This document shows, piece by piece, positions 42,001-50,153 of a stretch of DNA of 64,000 nucleotides. The notes beneath the pieces are model-generated. The model saw only the letters and a list, made by a program, of their open reading frames with translations, was not told where the DNA came from and searched no databases. A program made the position numbers and the translations under genes. The DNA is from Janibacter anophelis NBRC 107843. GTDB lineage: Bacteria > Actinomycetota > Actinomycetes > Actinomycetales > Dermatophilaceae. The DNA lies in contig NZ_BCSQ01000008.1 of assembly GCF_001570945.1 (NCBI RefSeq), positions 1 to 64,000 of the forward strand, read 5' to 3'. Every line of letters starts with the position of its first letter. The first letter of the stretch is position 1.

Positions 42001-43316
42001 TCGAGATCTCGGTCGACGGCACCACCGTCGGCAGCGGCACCGTGGGACGAGGGACGAGCACGGTCTCCCTCGACGAGCCGGTGACCGGGGAGCGCATCCG
42101 CGTCGAGGTCACCGACACGCGCGGCGGCGACACCGCGACCAATGCGCGCTTCACGACGATCGATCCGGGACTGGCCCAGTCCGAGCCGTCAGGCTCGTCC
42201 GATGGCTGCCTGACGGTCGCCACCGTCGACGGTGATCCCGTGCGCATGCGCCCGGCGGACTCCTCGGCGGTGGCCGTCGCCGACTCCGTCGGCGCGGCCT
42301 GGGTCGGTTGCGAGCGCATGGACCTCAGCTGGGGTGAGCACCGACTGCGTCCGGTTGCCGACGTGACGCTCGACAGCCTCTCCTTCCGCGATGTCGAGGG
42401 ACTGGAGCCCACCCGAGCTGCTGCGGCACCAACCGCCCAGGTGGACGGTACGGCCGGAGGTGGGGCGCACATCCGCACCGGTGCTGCGCAGGCCCCCTAC
42501 GCGATCGTGCTCGGTCAGGGGCACGACCCGAGGTGGACGGCGACGATGGACGGCGAGGACCTCGGTCCGCCGGTACGGCTGGACGGCTATTCGGTCGGCT
42601 GGGTCATCGAGGACGTGTCCTCGCCGCACGAGATCGAGATCTCCTTCGGGCCGCAGCGCACGGCGACGATCGCGCTGCTGGCGTCGACGACCGTCCTCGT
42701 GGTGGCCCTTTATCTCCTCGGAGCGCATTGGCTCTCGATGCGGCGGGCCCGCACCGACGAGGAGGACGTGGCCGCCGAGGTGCCGTCCGAGGACGCGGCC
42801 GAGGCGACGTCGGATGACGGCGTCGTGTCGCCGGCCGGTGCCGTCGCCACGAGCACCCCCGCCACGAGCACCTCCGCCACCGTGACCCCCGACGCGGATC
42901 CCGACGAGGAGGACCCCGCCGGCGATCCGCTCGCCGCGGCGCCGAGGGCGTCGCGTCACGGCCGCCGCCGCAGGCGTCTCCTCGTCGAGGTGCTGACGGT
43001 CCTGTGCGCGGGCCTGCTCGTCGGCTGGAGCGGCCTCGTGGTCGCGACGGCTGCGGTCGCCCTCCTGAGGTGGCGATCGGTCCGACCCGAGCGACTCATC
43101 GACGCGGGCGTCGTCCTCATCGTGCTGGCGGCGGTCTGGTTCGTCGTCGGCCCCGGCAACACCGGCGGACAGGTGAGTGCGGACGCGATCGCCGCCAGCC
43201 TGTGGCCCCACCGACTCGCCGGCGGTGGTCTCGTCCTGGCCGTGCTCGGAGCCTTGGTGCGCTCCGAGCAACAACTGCAGTCACTCACCCTCAAGGAGCG
43301 TCATGACAGGCCCTGA
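39024..43316 (+). CDS. Giant AftD-type (alpha-1,3-arabinofuranosyltransferase family) GT-C protein, paralog 1
   Basis: This 1430-aa protein has an N-terminal GT-C region of about eleven helices with the external motif HTDIKPEVYVAPGRML; D34 aligns with the catalytic-loop Asp of AftD-type enzymes. A large periplasmic part follows, with two discoidin/carbohydrate-binding-like modules near residues 719-830 (AIDGDPGTAW) and 934-1050 (AADGDADTAW). A helix near 1213, a disordered Ala/Glu linker and a final cluster of helices (about 1320-1410) end it. AftD adds arabinofuranose in mycobacteria; the sugar here is unknown. GTG 39024 has GGAG six bases upstream. Confidence 0.82.
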   Translation: MRSRLTALGVARLVALAVLVLVVFGNAFGHFHTDIKPEVYVAPGRMLQQYLSSWSSTPYLGAANFNVGLVPVLLWTALLRLIGLSPEMTFKVFHLVLWIIGASGAGRLLRELLPRVSPWSAFATSVVFLANPYTITGGSTLAIALPMCLLPWMLIALIKALREPTSWVWPAAVGVTFFAMSGMNVAVVPIYQLLMAIPVVLVLRRAWSLPWSSVARVVVRCGLFCIGLSLYWLLPSFAARATGAQVVQGSETLDGIAKVSSYLEVLRGLGMWTLYGRSDAGPWVPQYAIYITVAFVVLLTVLWPALALWSMRWTPPTVSRIGAVSVAIAAVIMVGLFPGDPAAPAGAVMEWAFEHVPGTVAFRTSNKIGAVLTLAFALTIGVGAHHIAQRVRSRPGVRQFSAAAAFVLVIAWAAPAFTNNLYISEFDVPDYWQEAADRVNENPQSQRVLLLPGQVRSHYRWSQERPDDVSNSLITRDTVIPETTSSTSAGGANLLAALDDTLQSETSVDSAISTFARYLGVDQILLRHDTVWEDTGGARPGATARVLAADPGLFGQANFGESGRNILPPNVPPEDFREGLLSPVQLYDVREPVPTVRVEPVRGSLLVAGDAWSIPPMAREGLLRNTPLFRYTSDLDDESYGSAIDDAGRIVLTDTNRRRASITNRLTSGNGALLTEDETPDLTRALGEPDDQTVLRRSGILAEASEEGATFFEMPNAVAEHAIDGDPGTAWIFGDFRRAEGMQLDLTLPEAERLDEVTIDQADLGPVDIDEVELTAGDRTVTGSFSDQGKARLDLGGVTASEVTLRVKSLRGDGFNLVGISEVDLGVDATAERTARLPRSIDRMYSGLTSQERRQFAKVPLDVYLTRVINTPSGRDDSEADLRRDFSLPDDRRMQSSARVRLTGDWESTYDELAGVRGGPSFRSASVFFNNADLRASRAADGDADTAWVPGGGMEGEWWEARSSSPTTFDEVTITQSDGFGADADGTRFAAEVEISVDGTTVGSGTVGRGTSTVSLDEPVTGERIRVEVTDTRGGDTATNARFTTIDPGLAQSEPSGSSDGCLTVATVDGDPVRMRPADSSAVAVADSVGAAWVGCERMDLSWGEHRLRPVADVTLDSLSFRDVEGLEPTRAAAAPTAQVDGTAGGGAHIRTGAAQAPYAIVLGQGHDPRWTATMDGEDLGPPVRLDGYSVGWVIEDVSSPHEIEISFGPQRTATIALLASTTVLVVALYLLGAHWLSMRRARTDEEDVAAEVPSEDAAEATSDDGVVSPAGAVATSTPATSTSATVTPDADPDEEDPAGDPLAAAPRASRHGRRRRRLLVEVLTVLCAGLLVGWSGLVVATAAVALLRWRSVRPERLIDAGVVLIVLAAVWFVVGPGNTGGQVSADAIAASLWPHRLAGGGLVLAVLGALVRSEQQLQSLTLKERHDRP

Positions 43317-44133
43317 CCCGGACTCGGTGACCGTCGTCGTCCCGACCCGCAACAACATCCGCACGATCGAGGCATGCCTGCGGTCGGTGACCGAGCAGAC
43401 GCACCCGGGGGTCGAGCTCATCGTCGTCGACAACCACAGCACCGACGGCACCCCGCAGGTGGCGCAGAGGTATGCCGACCGGGTCATCACGGCCGGCCCC
43501 GAGCGCTCGGCGCAACGCAACACCGGCATCGAGGCGGCGAGCTCCGAGTGGGTGCTGTGGTTGGACAGCGACATGGTGCTCCCGCCGCGGACGGTGGCCC
43601 TGGCACTGGAGACCGCCCGGGCCACCGGAGCGACCGGGATCGCCCTGCCGGAGAGGACGGTCGGTGAGGGCTTCTGGACCGCCTGCCGGGCCCTCGAGCG
43701 TGAGTGCTACCTCGACGACCCGTGGCTGCACAATCCGCGTCTCGTCCGGCGCGACTACCTGCTCGGCGACGGCGCCTTCCACACCGACATGTCCGGCCCG
43801 GAGGATGCCGACCTGCGGATGAAGATGCGCCAGTCGGGGGCCGGGATCGAGCTGGCCCCGATCATCATCGACCACGACGAGGGGCGGTTGACCGTCCGCG
43901 ACGTCATGAGCAAGCGCTACTACTACGGGCGCAGCATCCCGGCGTTCGCCGAGCAGCACGAGGGCGCAGTGGGAGCGCAGGGCAAGGCGGTCCTCAGGTC
44001 CTACCTGCGCAACCACCGTCGCCTCCTCAAGGACCCGGCCCACGCCGCCGGGATGGTCGTCCTCCGCGCGATGGAGGCCGGGGGTTACGCGGCCGGCGCG
44101 CGGCGCGGCCGCAAGGACCGGGCATCAGCATGA
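43303..44133 (+). CDS. Family 2 glycosyltransferase
   Basis: The 276-aa cytoplasmic GT-A enzyme has VTVVVPTRNNIRTIEACLRSV, VVDNHSTDGT, the metal-binding DSDM (DXD-like) in LWLDSDMVLPP, and MSGPEDADLRMKM as the acceptor/base region. It transfers a sugar from a nucleotide donor, probably to a lipid-linked glycan. AAGGAG five bases before ATG 43303 is a clear ribosome-binding site. It overlaps the preceding gene by 14 bp and the next by 4 bp, so it is part of one operon. Confidence 0.88.
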   Translation: MTGPDPDSVTVVVPTRNNIRTIEACLRSVTEQTHPGVELIVVDNHSTDGTPQVAQRYADRVITAGPERSAQRNTGIEAASSEWVLWLDSDMVLPPRTVALALETARATGATGIALPERTVGEGFWTACRALERECYLDDPWLHNPRLVRRDYLLGDGAFHTDMSGPEDADLRMKMRQSGAGIELAPIIIDHDEGRLTVRDVMSKRYYYGRSIPAFAEQHEGAVGAQGKAVLRSYLRNHRRLLKDPAHAAGMVVLRAMEAGGYAAGARRGRKDRASA

Positions 44134-45242
44134 GTGAGGACCTGCTGCGTCGCCTCCTGTGGGTCTCCCTGCCCGACCAGCGTGCCCGCCGCGAGCTGTA
44201 CTGGATGTCGCGCATGCCGGGGACCCGCGTGCGTGCGATGGCCCAGCAGGAGCCGGTCGGCTCCATCGACTGGATCCCCAGCACCTACCGGCGGCCGGTC
44301 AAGAGGTTCGTCGAGGCCGGGGCCCTCGCCTGGGTCCGCGGACTGGACGAGCAGGACCCCGCGGAGTTCGACTGGGTGGCCTCGCTCGAGCTGTGCTCAC
44401 TCGTCACCGGCCAGGCCTCGCGCTGGCGACGGGCCGCACGTCGGGACGGCGGCCGCCGACCACTGCAGGCCGTCATCACGTGGGAGAACCTCCCCGACCA
44501 GCCGCTGTACAAGGTCCCGCCGTACCGCCAGGCGCTCAATTCGTGTCGCGATGCCGACCTGCTCCTGTGCATGGTCGACGCCGCGCGGGACCACCTGCTG
44601 GCCAACGACTTCGACGACGAGCTCATCCGGGTCGTCAAGCCGGGCGTCGACACCGAGCTCTTCCACCCGGCGGCCGAGCCGGTGGACGAGCCGGTCGTGG
44701 TCTTCGCCTCGCCCCTCGCCGACAACAAGGGCATCGACCGGGTCCTGGACGCCATGGCGATCGTCCGTCGCGAGATCCCGCAGGCCCGGCTCAAGGTGGC
44801 CGGTCGCGGACCTCTCGAGCACCTCGTCCGGGCAGCGGCCGAGCAGCCGGGGTCGGGGGTCGAGCTGATGGGCTCCCTCGACACCGGGGGCGTGGCGGAC
44901 CTCATGCGGTCGGCAGCTGTCTTCACCACGGCGCCGCGGCCGACGTGGAAGTGGACCGAGCAGCTGGGCCTGGCCTACCTCGAGGCCCTCGCCTGCGGTC
45001 TGCCCATCGTCACCACCCGGTGCGGGACCAACGACGAGGCCGTGCAGCCGCCCAACCGTCTCGTGGACGACGACGCAGAGGCGCTCGCCGACTCCCTGCT
45101 GCACTTCCTGCGCGACCCCGCCCTTCGGGCAGAGGTCGGTGCCACCAACCGGAGGTACGCGCTGACCCACCACGACCTGCCCACGCAGTGCGCCGCCATG
45201 GGTGCAGCCTTCGCCGAGGTCGAAGCCCTCCACCGGGTGTGA
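44130..45242 (+). CDS. Family 4 glycosyltransferase
   Basis: The 370-aa GT-B protein has the C-terminal nucleotide-sugar domain with PGVDTELFHP, ASPLADNKGIDRVLDAM, LKVAGRGPLEHL and the E-x7-E type segment GLAYLEALACGLPIVTT. The N-terminal half is less typical, containing WENLPDQPLYKVPPYRQALNSCRDADLLLCM. The sugar is unknown. ATGA overlap with the preceding gene and one base before the next gene show operon membership. Confidence 0.85.
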   Translation: MSEDLLRRLLWVSLPDQRARRELYWMSRMPGTRVRAMAQQEPVGSIDWIPSTYRRPVKRFVEAGALAWVRGLDEQDPAEFDWVASLELCSLVTGQASRWRRAARRDGGRRPLQAVITWENLPDQPLYKVPPYRQALNSCRDADLLLCMVDAARDHLLANDFDDELIRVVKPGVDTELFHPAAEPVDEPVVVFASPLADNKGIDRVLDAMAIVRREIPQARLKVAGRGPLEHLVRAAAEQPGSGVELMGSLDTGGVADLMRSAAVFTTAPRPTWKWTEQLGLAYLEALACGLPIVTTRCGTNDEAVQPPNRLVDDDAEALADSLLHFLRDPALRAEVGATNRRYALTHHDLPTQCAAMGAAFAEVEALHRV

Positions 45243-45243
45243 C

Positions 45244-46920
45244 GTGTCGCTGACGAAGGGGGTCGCGCGCCCCGGGACCGTCGGTGCGGCCGTCGGGGGC
45301 CTGCTGGGTCTGCTCGTCCTCGGCCCCTCCCTGGCGCCCGGCTACACCCTCCACTACGACCTCGTCTTCGTCCCCGACCTCCCGCTGTCGGCGCGGACGC
45401 TCGGCGCCGACGGGAGCGTGCCTCGGGCCGTGCCCAACGACCTCGTCGTCGCGCTGCTCGGGTTGCTGCTGCCCGGGTGGCTGGTGCAGAAGCTCGTCCT
45501 GCTCGGTGCCTTCGTCATCGGCGGGGCAGGAGCCGGTCGGTTGGCCCGGTCGCTGCCCGGTGCCGCAGCCGCCGCGGCGCTGTGGTCGTGGAACCCCTGG
45601 GTGGGCGAGCGGCTGGGCATCGGCCATTGGGGTTACCTCGTGGGTGCAGCGCTCCTGCCGTGGGTGCTGCAGGGGGCCGCGCGCACCGACGAGCGGCGAG
45701 GGAGGGCCCTGCTCGTGGCATCCCTGACCGCCGCGGCACTGGGCGGCTCGACACCCGGCGTGCTGGCGGCCCTCCTGGCCGGCGTCACCGTCCTCGTCGC
45801 CACCCGCCCAGCGGCACGCCGCGTCAGGGACGTCGCCCTCGTGGGCGGCGTGGCGCTGCTGGCCAATGCTGCGTGGTGGTGGCCCTTCCTGCGGGCTGCC
45901 TCCCGCTCGGCGGACGCCGGGGGAGCCGCGGCGTTCGCGTCCGGGGCGGACACCCCCTTCGGCGTCGTCGGATCGCTCGTCCTCGGAGGCGGGCTGTGGA
46001 ACGACCGCACCTGGTTCGTCGAGCGCACGACCTGGCCGCTGGCGACCGCGGCCCTGATCGCCGTCGCACTCGTCCTGGTCCTCGCACTGCGTCGCCCCGA
46101 GTGGTGGCAGGCCCCACTCACCCGGGGCGCCACCGTCGCCGGCTGCGTCGGACTGCTCCTTGCGGCACTCGCGGCCCTGCCCGGGGGGCGCGGGCTCGTC
46201 GAGACGGTCGTCGTGCACGTCCCGGGCGGTGGCCTGCTGCGTGACGGGCAGAAGTTCGTCGTGCTGTGGGTCCTGCTGCTCGTCGTCGCCACCGCGGTCG
46301 TCGTCGACCGGGCGGTGGAGCGGGGCCTGCCCCGCCTGCCGCTCGTGCTGGCCGCCCTGTGGCCGGTGGCCACCCTCCCTTCGCTCGCCTGGGGCCACGC
46401 CGGTGCCTGGGGGAGCGTCGACTACCCGCCGGAGGTGCGCACCGTGAGCGACCGGCTCGCCGCGTCCGGCGAGGCCGTGGCCGTCTTCCCGTGGTCGACC
46501 TACCGGCGATACGAGTGGAACGACGACCGGGTCGTCCTCGACGCGTGGAACCGCCTCCTGCCACAGCGGGTGGTCTCCGACGACCGACTGGCCCTGCGCG
46601 AGCGCACCGTCGCCGGCGAGGACCCGGCAGCCGCGCGGGTGACCCGCTCCCTCGCCGACGACGGGGACACCCTCGCTGTGCTGCGCTCGCTCGGCGTGCG
46701 GTGGGTGGTCGTCCAGCTGGACCAGCCCGCTCCGCCGGGGACCGTCCCCGATCTGTCCGGGACACCGTCGAGAACCGTCGGTGACCTGGCCGTGCACGAC
46801 CTCGGTCCGGTCGCCATCTCCCAGCCGCCGCCGGACCGGCTGCGCGCGCTCGGTCTCCTCGGCACCGGGCTGGCGGTGGTGGTGTCGATCGTCCTGGCCC
46901 TGCGCAGCCGTCGCGGGTGA
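45244..46920 (+). CDS. Shorter AftD-related GT-C membrane protein
   Basis: The 558-aa protein has about twelve helices. Its first external loop APGYTLHYDLVFVPDLPLS, then LVVALLGLLLPGWLVQKLVLLGAFVIGGAGAGRLARSLP, follows the same pattern as the two giant AftD-like proteins here, with D39 in the candidate catalytic position, but it lacks the carbohydrate-binding modules. A soluble domain lies around residues 395-520. It likely polymerises or caps the same glycan from a polyprenyl-phosphate sugar. GTG 45244 starts one base after the preceding stop, without a good ribosome-binding site. Confidence 0.72.
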   Translation: MSLTKGVARPGTVGAAVGGLLGLLVLGPSLAPGYTLHYDLVFVPDLPLSARTLGADGSVPRAVPNDLVVALLGLLLPGWLVQKLVLLGAFVIGGAGAGRLARSLPGAAAAAALWSWNPWVGERLGIGHWGYLVGAALLPWVLQGAARTDERRGRALLVASLTAAALGGSTPGVLAALLAGVTVLVATRPAARRVRDVALVGGVALLANAAWWWPFLRAASRSADAGGAAAFASGADTPFGVVGSLVLGGGLWNDRTWFVERTTWPLATAALIAVALVLVLALRRPEWWQAPLTRGATVAGCVGLLLAALAALPGGRGLVETVVVHVPGGGLLRDGQKFVVLWVLLLVVATAVVVDRAVERGLPRLPLVLAALWPVATLPSLAWGHAGAWGSVDYPPEVRTVSDRLAASGEAVAVFPWSTYRRYEWNDDRVVLDAWNRLLPQRVVSDDRLALRERTVAGEDPAAARVTRSLADDGDTLAVLRSLGVRWVVVQLDQPAPPGTVPDLSGTPSRTVGDLAVHDLGPVAISQPPPDRLRALGLLGTGLAVVVSIVLALRSRRG

Positions 46921-46968
46921 GACGTACGCGACACGGGGGACCGACTCGCCCCAAGTGACCGGCCGGTA

Positions 46969-46974
46969 TAGAGT
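46969..46974 (+). promoter_or_regulatory. -10 box (TAGAGT) for the DUF2613 gene
   Basis: TATAGAGT offers a good -10 hexamer 35 nt before GTG 47010; the start near 46981 leaves a leader that carries GGAGG. Confidence 0.45.
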
Positions 46975-47009
46975 GGTCCCGACCCGAATCCGCTCATGGA
47001 GGACAGCCA

Positions 47010-47165
47010 GTGAACAACGACGGCTCGAAGAAGATCGCCTACAACGTCGGCGGTACCGTCCTCGGCGCGCTCCTGGCCGGTCTGGCCATCTTCGGCATCG
47101 TGCAGGTGCAGAGTGGCGCCGAGATGCCCCAGGAGAACCAGCAGGTCATCAACTACAACAGCTGA
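47010..47165 (+). CDS. DUF2613-like small membrane protein (51 aa)
   Basis: The gene encodes one hydrophobic helix (AYNVGGTVLGALLAGLAIFGIV) followed by a short external tail ending QQVINYNS. Size and the final V-x-Y pattern match DUF2613 proteins; in M. tuberculosis such a protein (Rv0236A) lies beside aftD (Rv0236c). GGAGG at 46998-47002 is seven bases before GTG 47010. It sits between two AftD-like genes, so an accessory role for those enzymes is plausible. Confidence 0.75.
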   Translation: MNNDGSKKIAYNVGGTVLGALLAGLAIFGIVQVQSGAEMPQENQQVINYNS

Positions 47166-47180
47166 CCTGCCCACGACCCC

Positions 47181-47222
47181 ACGAAGGGGGCGTCCGCTCG
47201 ATCGAGCGGACGCCCCCTTCGT
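47181..47222. terminator. Perfect 42-bp palindrome terminator carrying GAAGGGGG on both strands
   Basis: The two 21-bp arms (47181-47201 and 47202-47222) are exact complements, starting ACGAAGGGGGCG and centred on TCGATCGA. It lies in the 75-bp gap between the DUF2613 gene and a convergent glycosyltransferase gene and can terminate both. Confidence 0.85.
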
Positions 47223-47240
47223 CGTACCCGGGGCCGGGTG

Positions 47241-48485
47241 TCAGGAGGCGACGGCCTCGAGCTCGTCCTCACGTTCGGTCGGCGCGGCGTCCGCGCGCGA
47301 GGCGATGAGTGCGTCGAGGTCGATGACGTCGTCGCGGTAGCGGTCGGTGAGGCCCAGGACGGAGCGGATGACCGACTCCAGACGGTGGCCGGCCCGGACC
47401 CAGTCGAAGGAGCTCGCGTACAGACGGGCGGTCCGCCCGAGGGAGCGCCGCAGCACGGCGTCGTCGACGAGGGTGATGACGTGCTCCTCGAACTCGCGGG
47501 CGGAGTCGGCGAGCAGACCGGTGCGGCCGTGCACGATCGACTCGCTGGGGCCCCCGGCGAAGCTGTAGGCGACGGCCGGCGTGGCGTGGAGCCCGGCCTC
47601 CACGATCGTCAGCCCCCAGCCCTCCTTGTGCGAGGGCATGACGACGACCCAGGCGCGGGCGAGCAGCTCGTGCTTGCGCGCCTCCTCGACGAACCCGTGC
47701 AGGTGGACACGGTCAGCGACGCCCCTGGCCTGCGCGTGCTGCGCGATGGCGTCCTCCCAGTAGCCACCGCCGACGACGTGCAGCTCCAGGTCGGGGTGGC
47801 TCGCGGCGCGGGAGGCGAGGATGTCGACGGCCTGCTCGACGTGCTTGTGCGGCACGAGCCGACCGAGGAAGAGCATCGTCGGCGTCTCGGTGCGCTCGAG
47901 GCGGGCGTAGTGGTCGAGATCATCGGGCCGGTCATTGCCCGAGTAGACGAGGTCCACGCGCTCGGGGTCGACACCCAGCTCCTCGAGCTCGGAGCGGGTC
48001 GACTTCGAGACCGTGACGTAGCGGCTGCGCCGGTAGACGAAGGGGGCCACCCGTGACTCGAGGAACCAGCCCAGACGGGCGATCCTGCGCCCGAAGACCG
48101 CACCCCACTGGTCGCGGTGCACGTGGTGGACGATGTTGATGACGGGCACCCGGCTGACGAGCGGCGACCAGAAGGGCACGCCGTTCTGCACGTCGAGGAC
48201 GATGTCGTAGTCACGACTGTGGCGCAGGACGTGCCACATGCCGTGGAGGTAGACGCTGAACTTCGAGCCCCGTCGCACCACCTGCACGTCGCCGTGCTGC
48301 GTGCGCGGGCTGGCACCCGGGTAGGAGGCGGTGAAGATCGTCACCTCGTGACCTGCCTGGGTCAGGACCTCGGAGGTCCGCTCGGTGAAGGTCTCGGCGC
48401 CGCCGGCCTCCGGGTTCTCGCGGTCGCGCCACGACAGGTAGAGCACCCGAAGGCTGTCCGTCGGGGTGGACGTGCCCTGAGTCAT
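47241..48485 (-). CDS. Family 4 glycosyltransferase
   Basis: The 414-aa GT-B enzyme has the N-terminal acceptor domain start LRVLYLSWRDRENPEAGGAETFTERTSEVL and the donor domain MLFLGRLVPHKHVEQAVDIL, LHVVGGGYWEDAI and PSHKEGWGLTIVEAGLHATPAVAY. It resembles actinobacterial mannosyl/glycosyltransferases of lipid or cell-wall glycans. GAGGAGTG ahead of the ATG at 48485 is a good ribosome-binding site. It is divergent from the methyltransferase at 48542, with only 56 bp between them. Confidence 0.88.
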   Translation of the reverse strand: MTQGTSTPTDSLRVLYLSWRDRENPEAGGAETFTERTSEVLTQAGHEVTIFTASYPGASPRTQHGDVQVVRRGSKFSVYLHGMWHVLRHSRDYDIVLDVQNGVPFWSPLVSRVPVINIVHHVHRDQWGAVFGRRIARLGWFLESRVAPFVYRRSRYVTVSKSTRSELEELGVDPERVDLVYSGNDRPDDLDHYARLERTETPTMLFLGRLVPHKHVEQAVDILASRAASHPDLELHVVGGGYWEDAIAQHAQARGVADRVHLHGFVEEARKHELLARAWVVVMPSHKEGWGLTIVEAGLHATPAVAYSFAGGPSESIVHGRTGLLADSAREFEEHVITLVDDAVLRRSLGRTARLYASSFDWVRAGHRLESVIRSVLGLTDRYRDDVIDLDALIASRADAAPTEREDELEAVAS

Positions 48486-48529
48486 TCGTCACTCCTCGCC
48501 GGCGCCGCGGATGTCGCGGCACCGACGGA

Positions 48530-48535
48530 TAGGGT
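48530..48535 (+). promoter_or_regulatory. -10 box (TAGGGT) for leaderless gene at 48542
   Basis: TAGGGT ends 6 nt before GTG 48542; no Shine-Dalgarno is visible. Confidence 0.5.
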
Positions 48536-48541
48536 AGCGCC

Positions 48542-49414
48542 GTGAGTTACCGAACGGTAGGACAGGCGCCCGACATCACATGTGAGGTGTGTGGAGCCGT
48601 GGTCCGCGGGCAGGCGATCCGGGGTGGGTGCGTCGTGGAGCGGTGCGAGCGCTGCGGCCATCTCGAGCGGGACCTCGAGCGGTGTCCGGCCGACCACCGC
48701 GACCTGGCCTACGGCGGCGAGCCCACTCTCGACCGCATCCGCCTGGGGCTGACCTATCGGGAGCTCGTCCGCGATGGTGTCCCGGGGCGCGTCTTCGAGG
48801 TCGGCTACGGCAGCGGCTCGATGCTGCGACGGTTCCTCGACGACGGTGCCCGGGTGGCCGGCGTGGACCCGGACCAGCTCGGCATCGGGGTCGACGAGGT
48901 CGTCCGGGAGCGTGGCGACCTGCGGGTCGGGGGGATCGAGGACACGTCGGGGCTGCCTGGCGACCAGGACCTCGTCTACGGCATCCACGTCCTGGAGCAC
49001 GTGGTCGACCCGCACGCCGCCCTGCGCTCCTCGCTCGAGCTGCTGCGCCCCGGGGGCACCGCCAGCTTCCTGACGCCGGCCGGCGACAGCAGCGGGGTCG
49101 AGCGGTACGGGGCGGCCTGGTGGATGCTCGAGGACCCGACCCACGTGCGCTTCTTCACCGCCGACTCCCTGGCCAGGGCGGCGGAGGCGGCCGGCTTCGT
49201 CGACGTCGAGGTCCGCCGGCTGCTCCTGGACAGCCTGAGCGTCGATGCCGCGAGCGTGGCCCGCGCGGTGCGGCCGGGACCGCGTCCGCGCGGGGTGTTG
49301 GCCTCACGGGCGGTCCTCGCCGGGGCGGTGGCGAGCATCCCGGTCGTCCTCGCCGAGCGGGCGCTGCGCCCCCGCAGCCGACCCACGCTGCAGCTGCTGG
49401 CCCGTCGTCCATGA
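48542..49414 (+). CDS. Zinc-ribbon SAM-dependent methyltransferase
   Basis: The 290-aa protein starts with a zinc-ribbon-like pair of CxxC motifs (CEVCG and CERCGHL, about residues 14-37). A class I methyltransferase domain follows, with VFEVGYGSGSMLRRFLDDGARVAGVD as SAM motif I and YGIHVLEHVVDPHAALRS as a post-motif. A zinc finger before a methyltransferase is typical of sugar C- or O-methyltransferases. A C-terminal Arg-rich segment ends it. It is followed by a second methyltransferase and the large AftD-like gene, probably in one transcript. Confidence 0.82.
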   Translation: MSYRTVGQAPDITCEVCGAVVRGQAIRGGCVVERCERCGHLERDLERCPADHRDLAYGGEPTLDRIRLGLTYRELVRDGVPGRVFEVGYGSGSMLRRFLDDGARVAGVDPDQLGIGVDEVVRERGDLRVGGIEDTSGLPGDQDLVYGIHVLEHVVDPHAALRSSLELLRPGGTASFLTPAGDSSGVERYGAAWWMLEDPTHVRFFTADSLARAAEAAGFVDVEVRRLLLDSLSVDAASVARAVRPGPRPRGVLASRAVLAGAVASIPVVLAERALRPRSRPTLQLLARRP

Positions 49415-49430
49415 TGGTGGGGTGCAGCCG

Positions 49431-50153
49431 ATGATCCGCGACGAGCCCGGCCGCCGCGGCATCCGCCGATCGGTGCGGCTCTTCAGGTCTTTCCTCGTCG
49501 AGCAGACGGACCCGGAGCGGTTCTACTCCGAGCTCGCGGGTGACTCGATCGACCTGCTGCGGGAGCACACGCCCTTGGCGGGGCGGACGGTCTTGGACGT
49601 GGGGGCGGGGCCGAGCGAGTTCGCCCGCGCCTTTCGGTCCGCGGGCGCGCACTACGTCCCGGTCGACCACGACGCCACCGTGGCGTCGGTCCGGGACGGG
49701 GGCGTCGTCGGCGACGCGCTGCGCCTGCCCTTCGCCGACGGCAGCGTCGACGTCGTCTTCTCCAGCAACATGTGGGAGCACGTGGCCGACCCGGAGGCGG
49801 TGGCCGACGAGCTCCTGCGGGTCACCCGCCCCGGAGGTCTGCTCTTCCTCTCGTACACCAACTGGCTCTCGCCGTGGGGCGGCCACGAGACCTCGCCGTG
49901 GCACTGGCTCGGTGGGGAGCGCGCCATCGCGCGGTACGAGCGCACGCACGGCCACCCGCCGAAGAACCGGGTCGGCGAGACCCTCCACAAGGTGAGCGTG
50001 CGCCAGGGCCTGGACTGGGCGAAGGGGGCCGACGCGGAGGTCCTCGCGGCCCGTCCGCGGTATCTCCCCGACGTCGCCGCGCACGTCCTGCGTGTCCCCG
50101 GCCTGCGTGAGGTCGTCACCTGGAACCTGCTGCTGATCCTGCGGCGGCGATGA
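49431..50153 (+). CDS. Class I SAM-dependent methyltransferase
   Basis: The 240-aa enzyme has VLDVGAGPSEFARAF as motif I, ALRLPFADGSVDVVFSSNMWEHV and LLRVTRPGGLLFLSYTNW, a Methyltransf_11-like layout. The substrate is not known; a glycan, lipid or polyprenol sugar is likely from context. ATG 49431 was chosen; an in-frame GTG at 49422 is possible. The stop overlaps the AftD-like start by ATGA, so the two are coupled. Confidence 0.83.
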   Translation: MIRDEPGRRGIRRSVRLFRSFLVEQTDPERFYSELAGDSIDLLREHTPLAGRTVLDVGAGPSEFARAFRSAGAHYVPVDHDATVASVRDGGVVGDALRLPFADGSVDVVFSSNMWEHVADPEAVADELLRVTRPGGLLFLSYTNWLSPWGGHETSPWHWLGGERAIARYERTHGHPPKNRVGETLHKVSVRQGLDWAKGADAEVLAARPRYLPDVAAHVLRVPGLREVVTWNLLLILRRR

